64,000 nt of DNA from Helopsaltes ochotensis (taxonomy: Eukaryota; Chordata; Aves; Passeriformes; Locustellidae): contig VXBM01000093.1 of the NCBI GenBank assembly GCA_013400155.1, forward strand, positions 1,005,127-1,069,126, given 5' to 3'. Positions 51,741 through 64,000 of this stretch are shown here, in pieces (the first letter of the stretch is position 1; the number at the start of each line of letters is the position of its first letter). Position numbers and translations under genes: made by a program. The notes beneath the pieces are model-generated. The model saw only the letters and a program-made list of their open reading frames with translations, did not search any database and was not told the DNA's origin.

Positions 51741-54700
51741 TGTCAGTCAACTTCTTAAAATTCGTTGCAAACTCAGCAGTCAAAATTTTACTCTAAGACA
51801 ATAAAACATTTTAGTTAACTTTACGTAGCAAGCCTTTGGGTGCTGATGGACGTACAGGGTTGTAATTTGAATGTGAAGGCCTCTCTCTCCTCTGTGAAGG
51901 AGACTTCCAGGTGTCCCAGGACAGCTCCATATCTCTGTGCTCCTATGCTGAACCAGGATGCCTGAGCAGGAAAAAGCCCATCTGGAGCTATGGGATAGGG
52001 ATTCTATCCAAGGAGCTTTAAGTACCACTTCCATAAGACACCAAAGGTATCTGTACTGTGAATATTTTGCTTAAGCTGAACTACCCAGGCAGAAATAGCT
52101 TAGCACTAAATTGGTATGGTGCTAATAAGACTGTGGAGCTTTTGGGAATAGAGCCTGAGGTGAGGCTTGTGTACCATGAGCAAAGAAGGGTCTTATTTGC
52201 TATTTATGTGGAAAATGGAAACAAGACTGGAGGGTCAACCCATCCTTCCTCTGGGGGCACAGCCCATCCTCTGGGGCTGGAGTGTGCAGCTCTCAGAGTT
52301 TTCTTGAAAGATGCACAAACAAAGGATTATTCAGTTCAAGAACTGAACCAAAAAATCGAGAAGGGAAAATAAGTTCAGAGCAATTTGAAATGGAACGTTT
52401 TGGGGATGCTTTTGAAGGCAGGAATTGAGTTTTGTTGGGTTTTGTCATTTTTATGTATTAGCTGGGTTTTTCTTTTTAATTGAGATCAATTTCTGAACAA
52501 AAAGGGGCACTTTGTAGCATGTAAGTCTTTGAAAACAGAAGACTAAAAAAAATTAGAAGCTTTGTTCAGAAAATGCTGAAATGAAACATTTTGAGTTTTC
52601 TGAAAGAATTCACATGAAAATGTGGAAATGACACGTTACAAATGTTACAGCTGCCCTCTCTTTTTTCAGCAAATTCAGCCTCTCAAGTGCAGAAAGCTTG
52701 CATTTCTTCTGTGCCTTAGAGCAGATTCACTTCTAATGGAACAGAATAGATACAAAAGTTTTCCTTGCTCCTCTTACTTTATAGTTTCTTTATAGTTGCA
52801 GACTGAAAACATTACGGCCCATGTGAATATCTTCACATCACAAACTTTTCATTTCATTTATGCCCAGAGTTGTACATATATATCTGTGTATGCTGAGGAC
52901 TAAATTCATTTCCAAACTAAGGTTACAGTTCTTGAGCAACAGTGATTCTTCCCAGAGAAATTGTTTGACATGGATTCAGAGCACAGAGATACCATCCAAG
53001 TTTGGGGTGGACTGTAATCTAATTTAACTACTTAACTATTTAACCTAATTTAAGTGCTCATGAGATGTAGTTGACTATGGTGCAAAAAAATGAGAAAACA
53101 ACTTTGTTTCCAAATTCTATTAAGAAGTTTTAGCTTTAGTGTACAGGCCTAAGGCAACTACATACTAAATAAAATAATCTCATTATAATTAAGCTGATCA
53201 GGTGAGTGAATAATCAGGGATTTCACAGCAGTAATCAGGGATTTCTCTTTTGCTTTCTCTTGAGCCCAAACTCATCCTGAGCAATTTGCAGCGCTTTGCA
53301 GTTACTCTCTTTTGCAGTAAATACATTTATACTTTTCACCTTGGAGGACATTATGTCCATGGTGTCACCTGGTTTTGTGAGTCTGCTCTCAATCCTCACT
53401 TCCCATCACTGGAAAGAGTCCCTGTAAGCTGTGCTGGGGTGGGTTAGGATTTCTGCCTGCTTTTCTGTTCTTTTGTTTGCTGCTCTCCCAAGAGCCTTGA
53501 AAGTCTGAGCTTCATCCTAGCGTGGAAGAGAGGAAAAATAAGCAAAACCCCTTGTGGGACAGAGCGTTGTGGTGCCCATCTTGTGGGAGTGCATGACTCT
53601 CACAGAGAGATGTGTAGGGAAAGCAAAGCCAGGAGCAGATGTCTCCGTGGCCTGTGGCGAGGGGAGCGAGGGTGCGTGCGAGGGCCTGATGCATTCCTGC
53701 CTTCACAAAGACACCCCAAGTGGAATTTATGAGAATCCATCCACAATAAAAAGCCTTTAACTCGCTGTCTGGCCGTCAGCCGGCTGCATCCCAGGAACGG
53801 TGGCACGGGGATGAAGCTGCCACATCGCACATTCCTCGCTATCACCGCGCCTTCTCTCTTGATGAAACAAAATCTCCCCTTGTTCCGACAGTTCTGAGAA
53901 CTGGAGCAAGAAAACCTCAGTGATGTTGCTGTGCTTGGAAGCCCGTGCAAAGCACGGCAGTCTTCTGAGCATAACTTTCCCATTGCTCGTGCTGCAAAGT
54001 CAGGAGGCGAATAACAAATTGGCAGGCTGGGATTTCGGAAGATTCTGCACATATCTGAGGGAACAGAGATGTTACCGCAGGACTGCTGAAAAAACTTGGG
54101 TTGATGATTTCGTTGTCTGGAAGATGTGTATCATCAGCAAAGGCATACAGCAAGGGCAAGTCCCTCCCTGGCCCTGAGGAAGCCCATGGGGAGCCTTGAG
54201 GGACTCAGTCCAAACGCTGCTGGTGTTGCTCTGGCAGGTGAGGGGCACAGGCGTTACTGGGGTCTGCCCTGCCTGACCTGGGCAGTTTTAAGCCTGGGAA
54301 TTACGAAAATAATATATTGCAGGGCATCGTGGTGTTGGTGTCATTTTTTCTGACCAGATCCACTCAATAGCCCAAACATATCCCAGCCATGAGTCAATTT
54401 TCAGTGGTCAGTGCCAGCACAGAGTGACACTGCAGGCCACAAGGCAGAGAGAGAAATGCTGAGACAGCCTAATGGAGCATCCAGCTCGGTCCAAACAACT
54501 TACATGTTTCGTCTTGTTCTTTTAATTCTTGAAAAGAATTAGAAAAGGATGGCAAATTTCACCAGAAGTGAAAGAAAACCACAGAGGTCGTTGTCTGTGA
54601 ATTAAGTGTTTTCAAGTACTAGCAGGAATAAATGTTTTCCTGTTTTCACTGTTTTCTGTACCTTAGGACCAAGCCACCTAGGATGTTTGTTGGGATGCCA

Positions 54701-55489
54701 AAGTTTTTCTATTTGGACTTGGTTGTGTTAGAGAACTTGTTTTGCAGGACTGCACATCCCAGGGAAGGAAATTAAGGTCAGAGATGAGGAAAACCCACCT
54801 AAGGGCCTGAAATAATTTTAATTTCTCCAAGACCACCCTGTGTGGGAATGATACATTTAGAAATGGGTGGAACCTCTAAGCCTGGAATTGTATCAAGTTA
54901 TTCATGAAAATCTCTGAGATCTTTGTGTGGACCAAGATATTTGGGTGGTACTTTCTCACTCTGTCTTCAGAAAAGGCACTGTGGCCTCAAAACTGAAAAC
55001 TAGCCTTGCTTTTTCCCTGACTTTAAAAATAACTATGTATCTTGAAAAGCTGTCTCAGCAGTGGTGAAGGAATGGAAAAAAAAGTCCATTATATCCCCAT
55101 GGTTTCATACAGTGCAGCTGTGCTAACAGAGTGCACAGAGACTGAGACCAAGGGAAAGGCACGAAATAGTCCATGAAATGAGCAGTTAAATTTAACAGTA
55201 AAGCTTCACATAATGCAGAGATCAATTGTCCAGGTATCTGACTGCAGATGGCAGGTTTTTGCCATTATTTTTTAGGGGAAAAATCCAGAATATTGATAAA
55301 TTTGAGCCCTTTGTAATAATAATTTTTTTACTGAAATCACTGGTGGAAATTATCATCTTATAGGAAATCTTTCTTACATCAAATTAACATATTTAAATAT
55401 TCCTGCAATATATTTGGATAAAATATCCATATTCTGTTTTGATGTTCCTTCTGGTAGAATGTCTGTAGGATGACAGTCATATTTGAAAA

Positions 55490-55620
55490 GAACCAGGTTG
55501 ATAATGAATTAATTTTATTTTTATAATCATTTTTTTAAAATTGTAATTATTATTTTTATATATAATATAGTACAATTATTGCAACTGATTTATTAAATTA
55601 GTTTAAAACTAACTTTCTTT
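55490..55620. repeat. Extremely A+T-rich tract
   Basis: Roughly 130 bases of nearly only A and T, with ATTTTTATAATC- and TATATAATATAG-type words. A low-complexity segment; no element recognised. Confidence 0.6.
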
Positions 55621-57498
55621 TCGCTTAGAGGAGCAAGCATGCATCAACATACAGCTTTCAAAAGTCCCTCTTAGGTCTTGGTGCAATTATTAGCACTTAC
55701 TAATAATTAAAAAATATTAGCGCAGGCATAATGGAGCAAATATCAACCAAATATGCAGTTCCCACAGTGGATCTATTCCCCCTGACTCAACCCTAACATG
55801 CTGGTGGTTAGTTTATAACCCTCTTTAGGTTACAGCATTTTAACATTTCTCCAGTGTTTATTTATTCTCTTCCCAAAGAATGTTCTGAAATATCAAGTTT
55901 ACAACCTGTGGCTCATGTGATGGTAGTGGAAACAATTAAGCCAGAAACTTTCAAAGCCACCACTGGGATTTTGATGCCCGAAGTCATTAATTTTAATAAG
56001 AAGGGAGCTGCCAGGCGTCTTAAGTGGTTTGTAAAATCTCAACCCATAAAAAACACCTCTCTACTGGTTCCAGTTTACAGGGAGCTCAGAGCAAGGTAAA
56101 CCCGTGTAAGAAAATAGTAGGTGTTAAAAGGTGGGAAGTACGTGTTCAGATATCCCTAAGACCACTCAAGGAATCAAAGGGCAGCCCCAGCCTTGAGCTG
56201 GCACATGGGGGGCTGCTCCTGCCTGCAGCATCTCAGGGAGTTACTGGCTGATCAGAGAGCATGAGGCACGGAGAAGGAAGTCAGTGGAAACAGAAATCTT
56301 GGCTACAGCTCAGTCCCGGTGGCTTCCTGCCACTCACTGGTCTCTGCTGCCATCTCAGGACCCACGTGGTGTCTGTAGGTGCTTGGTCCAGGTTCTTTCT
56401 ACCTCCCTAAACTCCCCTGTCCAAGTCCACACTGTGTTATCCTCCAGGCTGCTGAATGGCTGCATTTGATGTTGATATTTTGCTGATCCACCATCGTGGT
56501 TGGATAAAAATTAGGAACTCTCCACTGTGGCCTGAGAGACCCCCCCAGTGCAAACCTGCGAGCACCTCTTCATTTATGTGGGTCTGGAGATGGCTTTGCT
56601 TCAGCCGTGAGCCTGTGCCATAGCTGAGGAATTCCTGAAGGCGTTGGAGAGCACCCAGAACTCTCAAAGGAAATTGCTGCACTGGGGGAAATTCACCCTC
56701 AACATGAAACAAGAAAGGAAGTCTTAATGGGGAAAAAAGTTCAGAACCGGCAGATCTATCTGTAATATAAAATAGAGCAGAGAGTGAGTATGAATGAGTT
56801 TGGAAAGGACTCACTGGGACTCAGAATGCTTGGGAAAAGAAGAAATAAAAGGGGTCTTCTTGTGTGTTTTATTAATAAAACCAACCATGAAGACTTTTAG
56901 AATTAGTTTTAGAAAACTTTCTTTTTTTCTCTGTCTGCTGCCTGGTCTCTGAAGAACTTCATGAACGTTGGCTACACGTGACAAATTTACTCTAGTATTT
57001 GCCAGTGAGTCTCATAGTAACAATAATTAATTATCAGTAGGTATTGGAAGGATTTTTGGATGAAACACAATGCAGTGGAAATAGAGGTGACTATCAAGAC
57101 TGGTATTGTAACAGACTTCAAGAAAGTCAAAAAGAAAAAAGCTTCTATTAGTAGTAGATGTGACTTTTTTGGAAGAGAACAAAATGTTCCATAAATGAAA
57201 CATGTGGTTTCACTTGCGGCACATTTTGTACATTGTCACCAATGAAGTTTAGGATTTTTTATTACTTTTTCATTAAAATGTCTTACTGGTTTCACTCAGG
57301 AGGCAAAATTTTTCACGTGGCTTTAATTGTTTCTGTCATAAAAGTCATAGCATCCATGTAATAGAAATAGTTTTGCAGACCACAGCTTCATATTGCCTAT
57401 TAATTCTCTCCCATTTTCTGTACATACAACTTATTGGCCCATCCCAGGGACAGGAAAATTTCTTGCAATTAAGACTCAATATGAACTTCTACTGAAGT

Positions 57499-57509
57499 GG
57501 GGGGGGGGG
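57499..57509. repeat. Poly-G run (11 G)
   Basis: Uninterrupted G homopolymer in otherwise A+T-rich DNA. Such runs are prone to sequencing and replication error. Confidence 0.8.
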
Positions 57510-58369
57510 AAAATAACTTTATGTCAATCCTGGTTTATTAGATTTTTGTTTCAGCTATCTTAGCTCACAATAAGTTCACGTGGCTGCATACCAAAGGAGA
57601 GAGTTTATATTGACTTTCTTCTAAAATCAGTGAAACTCTAGAAGATGAAAATAAAAGGTCTTTTTCTGCATCATTCCAGTCATGTACAAGAGGTGGTAAT
57701 ACTTCAGACAGGATTGAAGAGCTCTGGCAGAATTGTTTCAAGGAGGCTTTGAGACAGTCATTTACCTCTTTTTTCTTCATTACCTGCTGGAGTTCAGATC
57801 TCACGTATCCCAGCTGCCAAGCTTCCATGCTTTGTCGTCAGCCTAGGCTTCCTTGTCCCCAATCCTGATTGGATGAGGAGACATAATTCTTGTTGCAGTT
57901 AAAACAATTACTTGTTTTCTACAGATGATATTCAAAGTTGGGGAAAAAAAAAAAAGAAGAGATAATGAGATAACTTGTGTTATTGCTTTAATTTAAGATC
58001 AGCTTCTCTTCAGGTATCTGTTTTCCTCAAAGAGAGTGATTTGCCAGCTTGGAGAGAGTTTTGTCATTGGACCTTCAGCCCAGCAGGGGAGGCAACGTTG
58101 ACCCCTACCACAGACTCTAAGTCCTCTAAGAAGTCATAAAAATGCCAGAAAACAGCAAGAGAGTATCTGTTGCCTTTTCCCCGTTGTTCAGTTAAGTGTG
58201 TAGTTGAAAACTTCCTAGGAAATGCTGTCTTTACTTGCTGCCCCAGAGAACAAGCCTTGTGCACCTTCTCAGCAGTCAGGGGCACCCACCAAGCAGTGCA
58301 GCCCTCTGCTTTCACCTTTGTTTTGGCACTTCTCCTCCTTTACTCATATTTAAACGTTGTGTTTTGCAG

Positions 58370-58639
58370 TTCAAGGACGACAAAGACAAGCCCAGCCTTG
58401 GAGGGCCCCTCGGTGACAGCCCTGCCACCTGTCCAGCTTTCCGAGCAGGTCCCGCTGGCCTCTCCTTCCCTGAAGCCGCAGCAGATGGACCAAGAGGACA
58501 GCCTGTCTCCTCACCTCTTGCTGCCTGACAGCATCAGCCAGCTGGAGGAGTTTGGCAGGCAGAAGAAATGGCACAAGAAGCAGCACAAACACCACCGCCA
58601 GAGGCAGTTCAATGACCTCTGGGTTCGGATAGAAGACAG
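58370..58639 (+). CDS. TRABD2B: TIKI family Wnt metalloprotease, C-terminal stalk exon
   Basis: Coding exon of 270 nt: acceptor TTTTGCAG ends at 58369, donor GTGAGT starts at 58640. The first base completes the Asn codon from the preceding exon; 89 codons follow, then AG of a split codon (Ser or Arg after splicing; Ser is expected in the family). Residues 1-45 of the exon are Ser/Pro/Thr-rich, as in an extracellular stalk. Residues 51-62 include LPDSISQLEEFG. Residues 63-79 are a very basic Lys/His/Arg/Gln stretch (RQKKWHKKQHKHHRQRQ), followed by FNDLWVRIED, a segment I recognise as conserved in TIKI proteins just before the C-terminal tail. The frame is also open for about 200 nt upstream into the intron, but the acceptor and phase match fix the exon start. 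The function of the basic stretch is not known to me; it could bind acidic glycans or lipids (inference). Confidence 0.9.
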
Positions 58640-61600
58640 GTGAGTCATGACTGGGGTGGTCCCTGTCCTCCTCCTGCTGGCTCCTTGATGCTCTTTGCAG
58701 ATCCCGGCTCTTGTCGATTGGACCATAGGGAGGGTTGGACAAAGGCTGACTGGGAGACACAGGGAGTGAGATGATGTTTTTGTAGCCAATTGAAGAGCTG
58801 GGAGGAAAAGTAGGCATGCTCATAGGCATGTTTGATCAAAAAGTGAATAGGAAAAAAAAGTTAATGCTTAAAATATTTAAAATACACAGAAACAAAGACT
58901 TGTCAGAATGAAAAACAGGAAAAGAACAACAACAGAAAATACTCTGTGCTTGTCCTTTTTCTTCCAATAATTCTTTTCTATCTGTACCGGCAGTTTTCAG
59001 CCCAAAGGCTTGGCCATTTTCCAACCATACAGAATATTCCTGAGACTTTTTAAGATTCTGACAAACCTGACTTTCGACCTCCTTAACTGTGTTGTGGGGC
59101 TGAAATGTTTTAACATCTCAGACTACATTGAAAATAGCAAACTGAAGCAAAATGAAGTACTTAATTAAATCCTCTCTGTGGAGAGAATGGAGTAGGCACT
59201 TTTCCATGGCTATTCCAATCTTGGTCTGAGGTTAAAAACTCCCATTCAGTGTTTGAATAAGATTCTTCGTGTTTGACCAGGGCTTCTCAATGTGTGCTTT
59301 TAGGATTCCTGAGCGATTTATTCTCCCACCTCTAAAGCTCTTAGTGCCTTTATCCAGACAAAGTCATGGTCAGATAAACAGCCACAATGTTTATTGATCT
59401 TCTAACAAGTAAAAGGAACTAAGTAATAGTTTGGGAACTGGCTGCTCACCTACACATATAATGATTGTCTTTGAGCATTACATATTCCCGTTTTCATAGC
59501 ACCCAAATTCCTTGCAAGTCTCTCAGAGGTTTCTTCCTTTGCTAAGAGAAAACAGCTTCACATATTTGTGTTTTCAGATTTTTATTATTATTACTAGTAT
59601 TTTTATTCATTCTTTTTAATGGAGCAGTTACCTCATTTTTTGTAGTTTATTGTTTTCTCAGGGTGAATGATGTAAGGGTTGCTATTAAGGTGGTGCATAT
59701 GAATCTTAATGTAATAAGGCTGTTTCTGAGGTCAGTGCCAGCCTTGTAAGAAGGATTCATGTATTTTCTTTTCAAAGTGTGTTCAGTGGTTGGATCCCCT
59801 CCACGGAGGATGTTTAAGCATGAACTAAGTGGCATTTGGTTCACCATAGCTGAGTGCCTCAAATACAAGGGACTTTTCTGTCCTTCTGCCTGGGGGCTGC
59901 TGACTTGTCCCATGATGTCGAAGCATTTCACAAGGGTCTGTGGTCCAGTTCCTCATGTGTTGCACAAGCGAGGTGCTTAAATAGATCTGGTGGGAGCCTG
60001 GCACTTGGGCACAATCCTCCTACCCCTATCCTATCCATCCAGGAAGGATATTGGATACTGGCTGTGGAAATGTGCAGTTGGGAGCTTAAAGTGGTGCTTA
60101 CGGATTTTTGCGCCTTTTGCTGATTTTATTCAGTGTTCCTAGGAAAGGTATTTAAGAGGTAGTTCCGAAGGTTAGAATTAAATTATTTGCTCTGTGCTCC
60201 TGTAAGATTTCATCTGAATCAAAGCCTTTTATTCCTCTATTTCCATTTCACAAGGGTGGAGATTGGGGTGAGGAAACACAAGTTTCCGCTCCCGCCACGC
60301 TGGTGATGAACCAGACACTGTGTGTTGCCTGCCTTGCTGAAAGATCCCAGGGAGATATTAGTGGGAGATCACAGGCCTAGAAATGAGGAAAGGCTGGAAG
60401 GAGGGAAGCCTGCCTTAGTGCTTTCAGATGGTTTTAGTGCTTCTACAGTTCTGGAGTGACTTCGGGTGTTTTCCTGGAAACAAAGCAAAACAAAAAATAC
60501 AAAACACAAAAAAATACAAGTTCACTAAATCAGAGACTCACAACCAGCTCTGGTTTCCCCATAAATTGGATGGGGTCTCAATTTTCATAAACCAGCTGCT
60601 GCATGTTGTGCTTTTGGCAGTTGGGTTTCATCAGTATTAATTGCAAGCTGGACCCTGCACAAAGCAATAAACAGTGAGTTCTCTCTAACTGGTTCCTTTC
60701 TGATTGGCAAGAAAAGAGCAGAATTATGTGTCTGTGACCAGACCTTGTATGGTGATCATTTTTGGGTGGAAACAAGCAGGGTGGCTGATCATACAGGCAA
60801 TAGTGTTACCTGAGCAGGAGAGAAACTTGTGGGCTTCTTTGCATTGCCTCAATGACGTTTCAGCAGTGAGACTAAGCACTCATTTTTGAAAGATAATTGG
60901 TATACTAGGGAGTTCTCACTCTGACCTGTCCCAAAAACCCATTGTGTATTTGCATACACTTCAGTTGGAGTCCCCCATGTTCTTTCTGTATGGACTGAAG
61001 TCTCTGCATTTAGTATGAACTCGAGCTGTGGCCTCGTATTTCCAAATGATCGTTCTTCCCGTTCCCTAACTCACCCGTTGTCACCTGAAACTTGAATTGC
61101 TCACCTTTGAGACAAAGTAGAGGGATTTAGGTCTTTGTTACGGCTTTTGGGGGAAAGCTGCATAAAGCTCATTGTTTCTTTGCGAGGTCCCCAGAATTCA
61201 GCTGTTGGAGCTGCCTTTCAACTTGAAAAGTCAAAGAGAAATATACAGGTGGAGGACAAATCCAGGAGAATTTAAACCAGGTTATTGATTCCTGTATGAA
61301 CCTCATTGAACTGTGAAATGACTGTGGTTCATACAGCTCTTTTCCAAAGCTTTATTGACCATGGATTAGAGGACTTTATGAGCCATGAATTGCAGGGCTT
61401 TTATGGACTACGCATTTCTAGGCGATCTCATACACTTCCATGGAAATCTTAGGGTGTTTTCTTAAGCTACCAACACAGAAACAAAGGAAATGAACACAGG
61501 AGAACAATCTTAAAGGAACATCAAAGGTCTGACTCCAACCTATAAAAGCCAGGAAATCCATAATTAATGGTTCCACTAAGACTTCAGCTCTCAGTCATTC

Positions 61601-64000
61601 GGGTCTGATCCAAGGTTATGGCTACAATCTGAAGTGGCCTCATGAAAAATGAGTCATCATTTAATGCCACACATCATTATTAGTATTTACTTTCAGTTAT
61701 ACCTTGGAGACTGTCCTATTCTTTTTGTTCTGTCTTAACAGCTGAGGCATTTGAGTTGGCACCCCTGGGTGGACAGTGTTTAGATTTGTGTGTGTTGGAG
61801 GGTTAGTACTGCTGTGGAGGATGAGAAAGCTTCTGTCTCCTCCCTGTCTTTGACAGAGCTGAGATTTGCTGATCTCCTGGGTAATCGGCTGCACTGAAGG
61901 CTATTAAAAAATAAAAAATGCTGATGAAAAGTGTGGTTTCCTCTCCCTTCTGCCTCCTTCCCCCAAAATCTAAACAAACTGAAAAAATCCTGCCTGACTG
62001 CAGTTTCTGTTTGAAATGGCTTGTCAAGAATCAAAATTAAATGGAGATTTCAAGTAGCAAGATTTTTTTTTTCTTCAACTACTTGATTTTGCAGAAACGT
62101 GCAGATCTGAAGCCTGTCCTTGGGAGAAATTTGAACTTAGACAAAACTCAAACCCTGGCTATCTCCCATAGCCAAAATCCAGCTGGGGCAGCAGGGAGGG
62201 GAGGCAAAACCCTCAGGCTGCAAGGCTGCAGTTTGGCATACAGAGTATCATTGTTCCTGTTGACACTGTGTTAGCCAGGCTTCCCCATATAATATAAGTA
62301 ATTAATTACAGACCATTCACTGGCTTTTCATGACGAGATGCTCAGTTAATTGAAAGAATAGAGAAATGCCTGTGAGGTTTCAGAGTGGTCAGTGAAGGGC
62401 AGGTCAGGATTGTACCTTTGTTGGAGCAGGCAAATGGTTCGAGGCTGCCAACAAAGGCAGCCCAGGAGAACAGAGAACCTCTCCCAGCTGCTGGGGGGAG
62501 TTATCCTGGGACCTAAGGCAAGGAGGGAGGAAAGCTCCTGGGAAAAAGGACGGAGAGGCGTTACTAACTGGGAGGGTGTTGCGGGAGAGGTGAGGTTTGG
62601 AAGGAGTATCTAGGGGATGTGAAAGAGAGAAGTACGGCAGTGGGAATCAAAAAGGTAGAAAGGATGTAATAGGCAAGTTAATTACGGCTGCCAAGGAAGA
62701 GATCTGGGTGAAGGTGGTGTTGGGAAAGAGGCTAAGGACACACACGCTTCAACGGGAAAGAAATTAAAGGAAAAGAATTGTTCTCAGAAGAGAAAAAAAG
62801 AAAGTCTTGTCCCATATGTAAGCTCAGCCCTGCAAAAGCTGCCATTAGTGGAAATGAAATGAATTCTCCCTGTAAGTAGAAATGGCAGCTCTCTGATAGC
62901 CCAGTGCAGACTGTTCAACCCCAGATGAATGCAATAATATCACAAATATCAATTTATTTTGGAAGAAGCAGTTGTTCTAGGGGGAAAAAAATGTATACCG
63001 GTGATGGATGAAGGGAGACAATATGTAATAAACTACACTGAGTTTGCCTGTACAGAGTGAACCTTATCAGTTTGAATGGAATTTAAGCACTTAGCCTGTT
63101 ATCCTTTCTTTCAAGACAATGCAGTGATGGAAAACAGAACTCTGTCAACTCAGACAAACTTTTAATTCCACTTAACTGCATCTGAAAGGTAAATTTCAGT
63201 AAATTAATCCAAATTGCTTCCTTTTCACAACACATGGTGCTGAAATACAGTACTTAACTTCATTAAAGAAAAGACTGCTTTTATTTAAAGGAGACCTAGA
63301 CACCTTTGAAGTCTAACAGGTAAATTGTGGTCAGATGATTTCCCTCCATATGGTAGCTTTGAGCTTGAAATTTCCATCACTGGGGCCTTGTTTGTTTAAA
63401 TTACCCTGTCTGCCTCCCTGGTCAGGACACTGCTCGGGGAGTGCCTCCTGATGCTGGTGGGGAGGAGGATCACTGCCTCTTCCAGCCTGTGCCGCTTCCT
63501 TAAGCAGTGTCACCTTTGGGTTTATTTGTCCTGTGTTCACTTGGGGGTGAGGACACAGCTTCAGCACCTCTCTGTCTTGTAGTGAACCTGTCTCCGTGCG
63601 GGATCGCTCCAGCAGCCAGGAGCAGCAGGAGTGTGGCTGTGTTGGGGGTCCCACCTTCCCTCCCTTGTCCCTCCTCATTGCTGACTGGGCCTTCACTGGG
63701 CTCTGTGGCCCCTTGACTTTCCTCCAGCACTTCTGGCTGCCATTTCCTTCCCTGTTCCCCCGGCAGGATCCTCTTCTTGGGAATCTTTCCCGATCCCAGT
63801 CCCTGTCAGTGAGTGTCCCCAGGCTCCAGGGCGTGGCATGCAAATGTCTACAGTCATCAGAAGAACCTCAGGGTTTGTCAGTTTGGGTGCAAGAGCTTTC
63901 TGTGACACGGAGTGGCCCCAAAACACCTCCTGGACAAATGCTCTCTCCTGGTTCCTTTGTGGAAGGTGAACCTTTATATCTTGAACTGGCTTAAATTCTG
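58640..64000. other. Intron after TIKI exon B, terminal exon not secured
   Basis: Starts with donor GTGAGT. Most of it is unique A+T-leaning DNA without recognisable exons. From about 63.4 kb the sequence becomes G+C-richer and both strands hold long open frames. A possible acceptor at 63581-63582 starts a frame in the correct phase that stops at 63994, but the peptide does not resemble the TIKI C terminus I expect. Confidence 0.5.

Larger units (their letters stand above)
37999..58369 (+). other. Intron between the two TIKI exons (20.4 kb)
   Basis: Bounded by donor GTAAGC and acceptor TTTTGCAG; both flanking exons are phase 2 at this junction, so no further exon is needed between them. Contents: a CR1 LINE 3' end near 48.1-48.5 kb, a 51-bp tandem duplication near 50.3 kb, a TTGG microsatellite near 51.7 kb, homopolymer runs, and unique A+T-rich DNA. 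No open frame inside resembles a protein I know. Confidence 0.85.
48498..58369. other. Second half of the TIKI intron, unique DNA
   Basis: Contains the 51-bp tandem duplication, the TTGG microsatellite, a short 13-bp direct repeat (TAATCAGGGATTT at 53211 and 53232), a CpG-containing tract at 53.55-53.95 kb, a very A+T-rich tract at 55.3-55.7 kb and an 11-G run. No protein-coding exon was recognised before the acceptor at 58369. Confidence 0.5.

Noticed and set aside
58170..58369. Upstream continuation of the open frame into TIKI exon B
   Set aside because: The clear acceptor TTTTGCAG at 58369 and the exact phase match to exon A show that this part is intron.
63331..63843. 170-codon minus-strand open frame
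   Set aside because: Gly/Arg/Gln/Pro-rich low-complexity peptide in a G+C-rich tract, with no motif; it overlaps the sense frame discussed as a possible terminal exon.
1..64000. CRISPR arrays, bacterial operons, rRNA genes, intact endogenous retroviruses
   Set aside because: No regularly spaced repeats, ribosomal RNA-like sequence, or gag/pol-type open frames were seen on either strand.

Overview
The window looks like vertebrate, most likely avian, nuclear DNA. It is A+T-leaning, has long introns and almost no open coding capacity, and carries sparse interspersed repeats whose recognisable members are CR1 LINEs, the typical bird retroposon. I saw no bacterial operons, rRNA, tRNA, CRISPR array or intact retrovirus.

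The one gene I can identify is on the + strand: two consecutive internal exons of a TIKI family gene (TraB-domain Wnt metalloprotease, TRABD2A/TRABD2B; TRABD2B preferred). Exon A (37908-37998) carries the His and part of the split Gly codon of the conserved GAGH motif and the C-terminal part of the protease domain. Exon B (58370-58639) carries the Ser/Pro-rich stalk, a Lys/His/Arg-rich stretch and the conserved FNDLWVRIED segment near the C terminus. The splice phases fit exactly across the 20.4 kb intron between them. The start of the gene lies upstream of the window, and the last exon is not securely identified and probably lies downstream.

Layout: 1-37907 is upstream intron, containing a dead, internally deleted CR1 on the minus strand (about 13444-14290), a dispersed pair of 160-180 bp direct repeats (10626-10788 and 14769-14952), weaker CR1 traces, several unassigned minus-strand open frames (notably 22470-22769 and 30801-31559), a 21-bp minisatellite (36826-36893) and a hairpin cluster just before exon A. 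37999-58369 is the intron between the two exons, with a plus-strand CR1 3' end (about 48113-48497), a 51-bp tandem duplication (50274-50375) and a TTGG microsatellite. 58640-64000 is the intron after exon B, ending in a G+C-richer tract with a phase-compatible open frame that might be an alternative terminal exon.

The small open frames scattered through the window mostly look like chance frames in intronic DNA and are not annotated as genes. No new multi-gene system is evident. The points most worth checking are the unassigned minus-strand frames, the duplicated segment and the candidate terminal exon.
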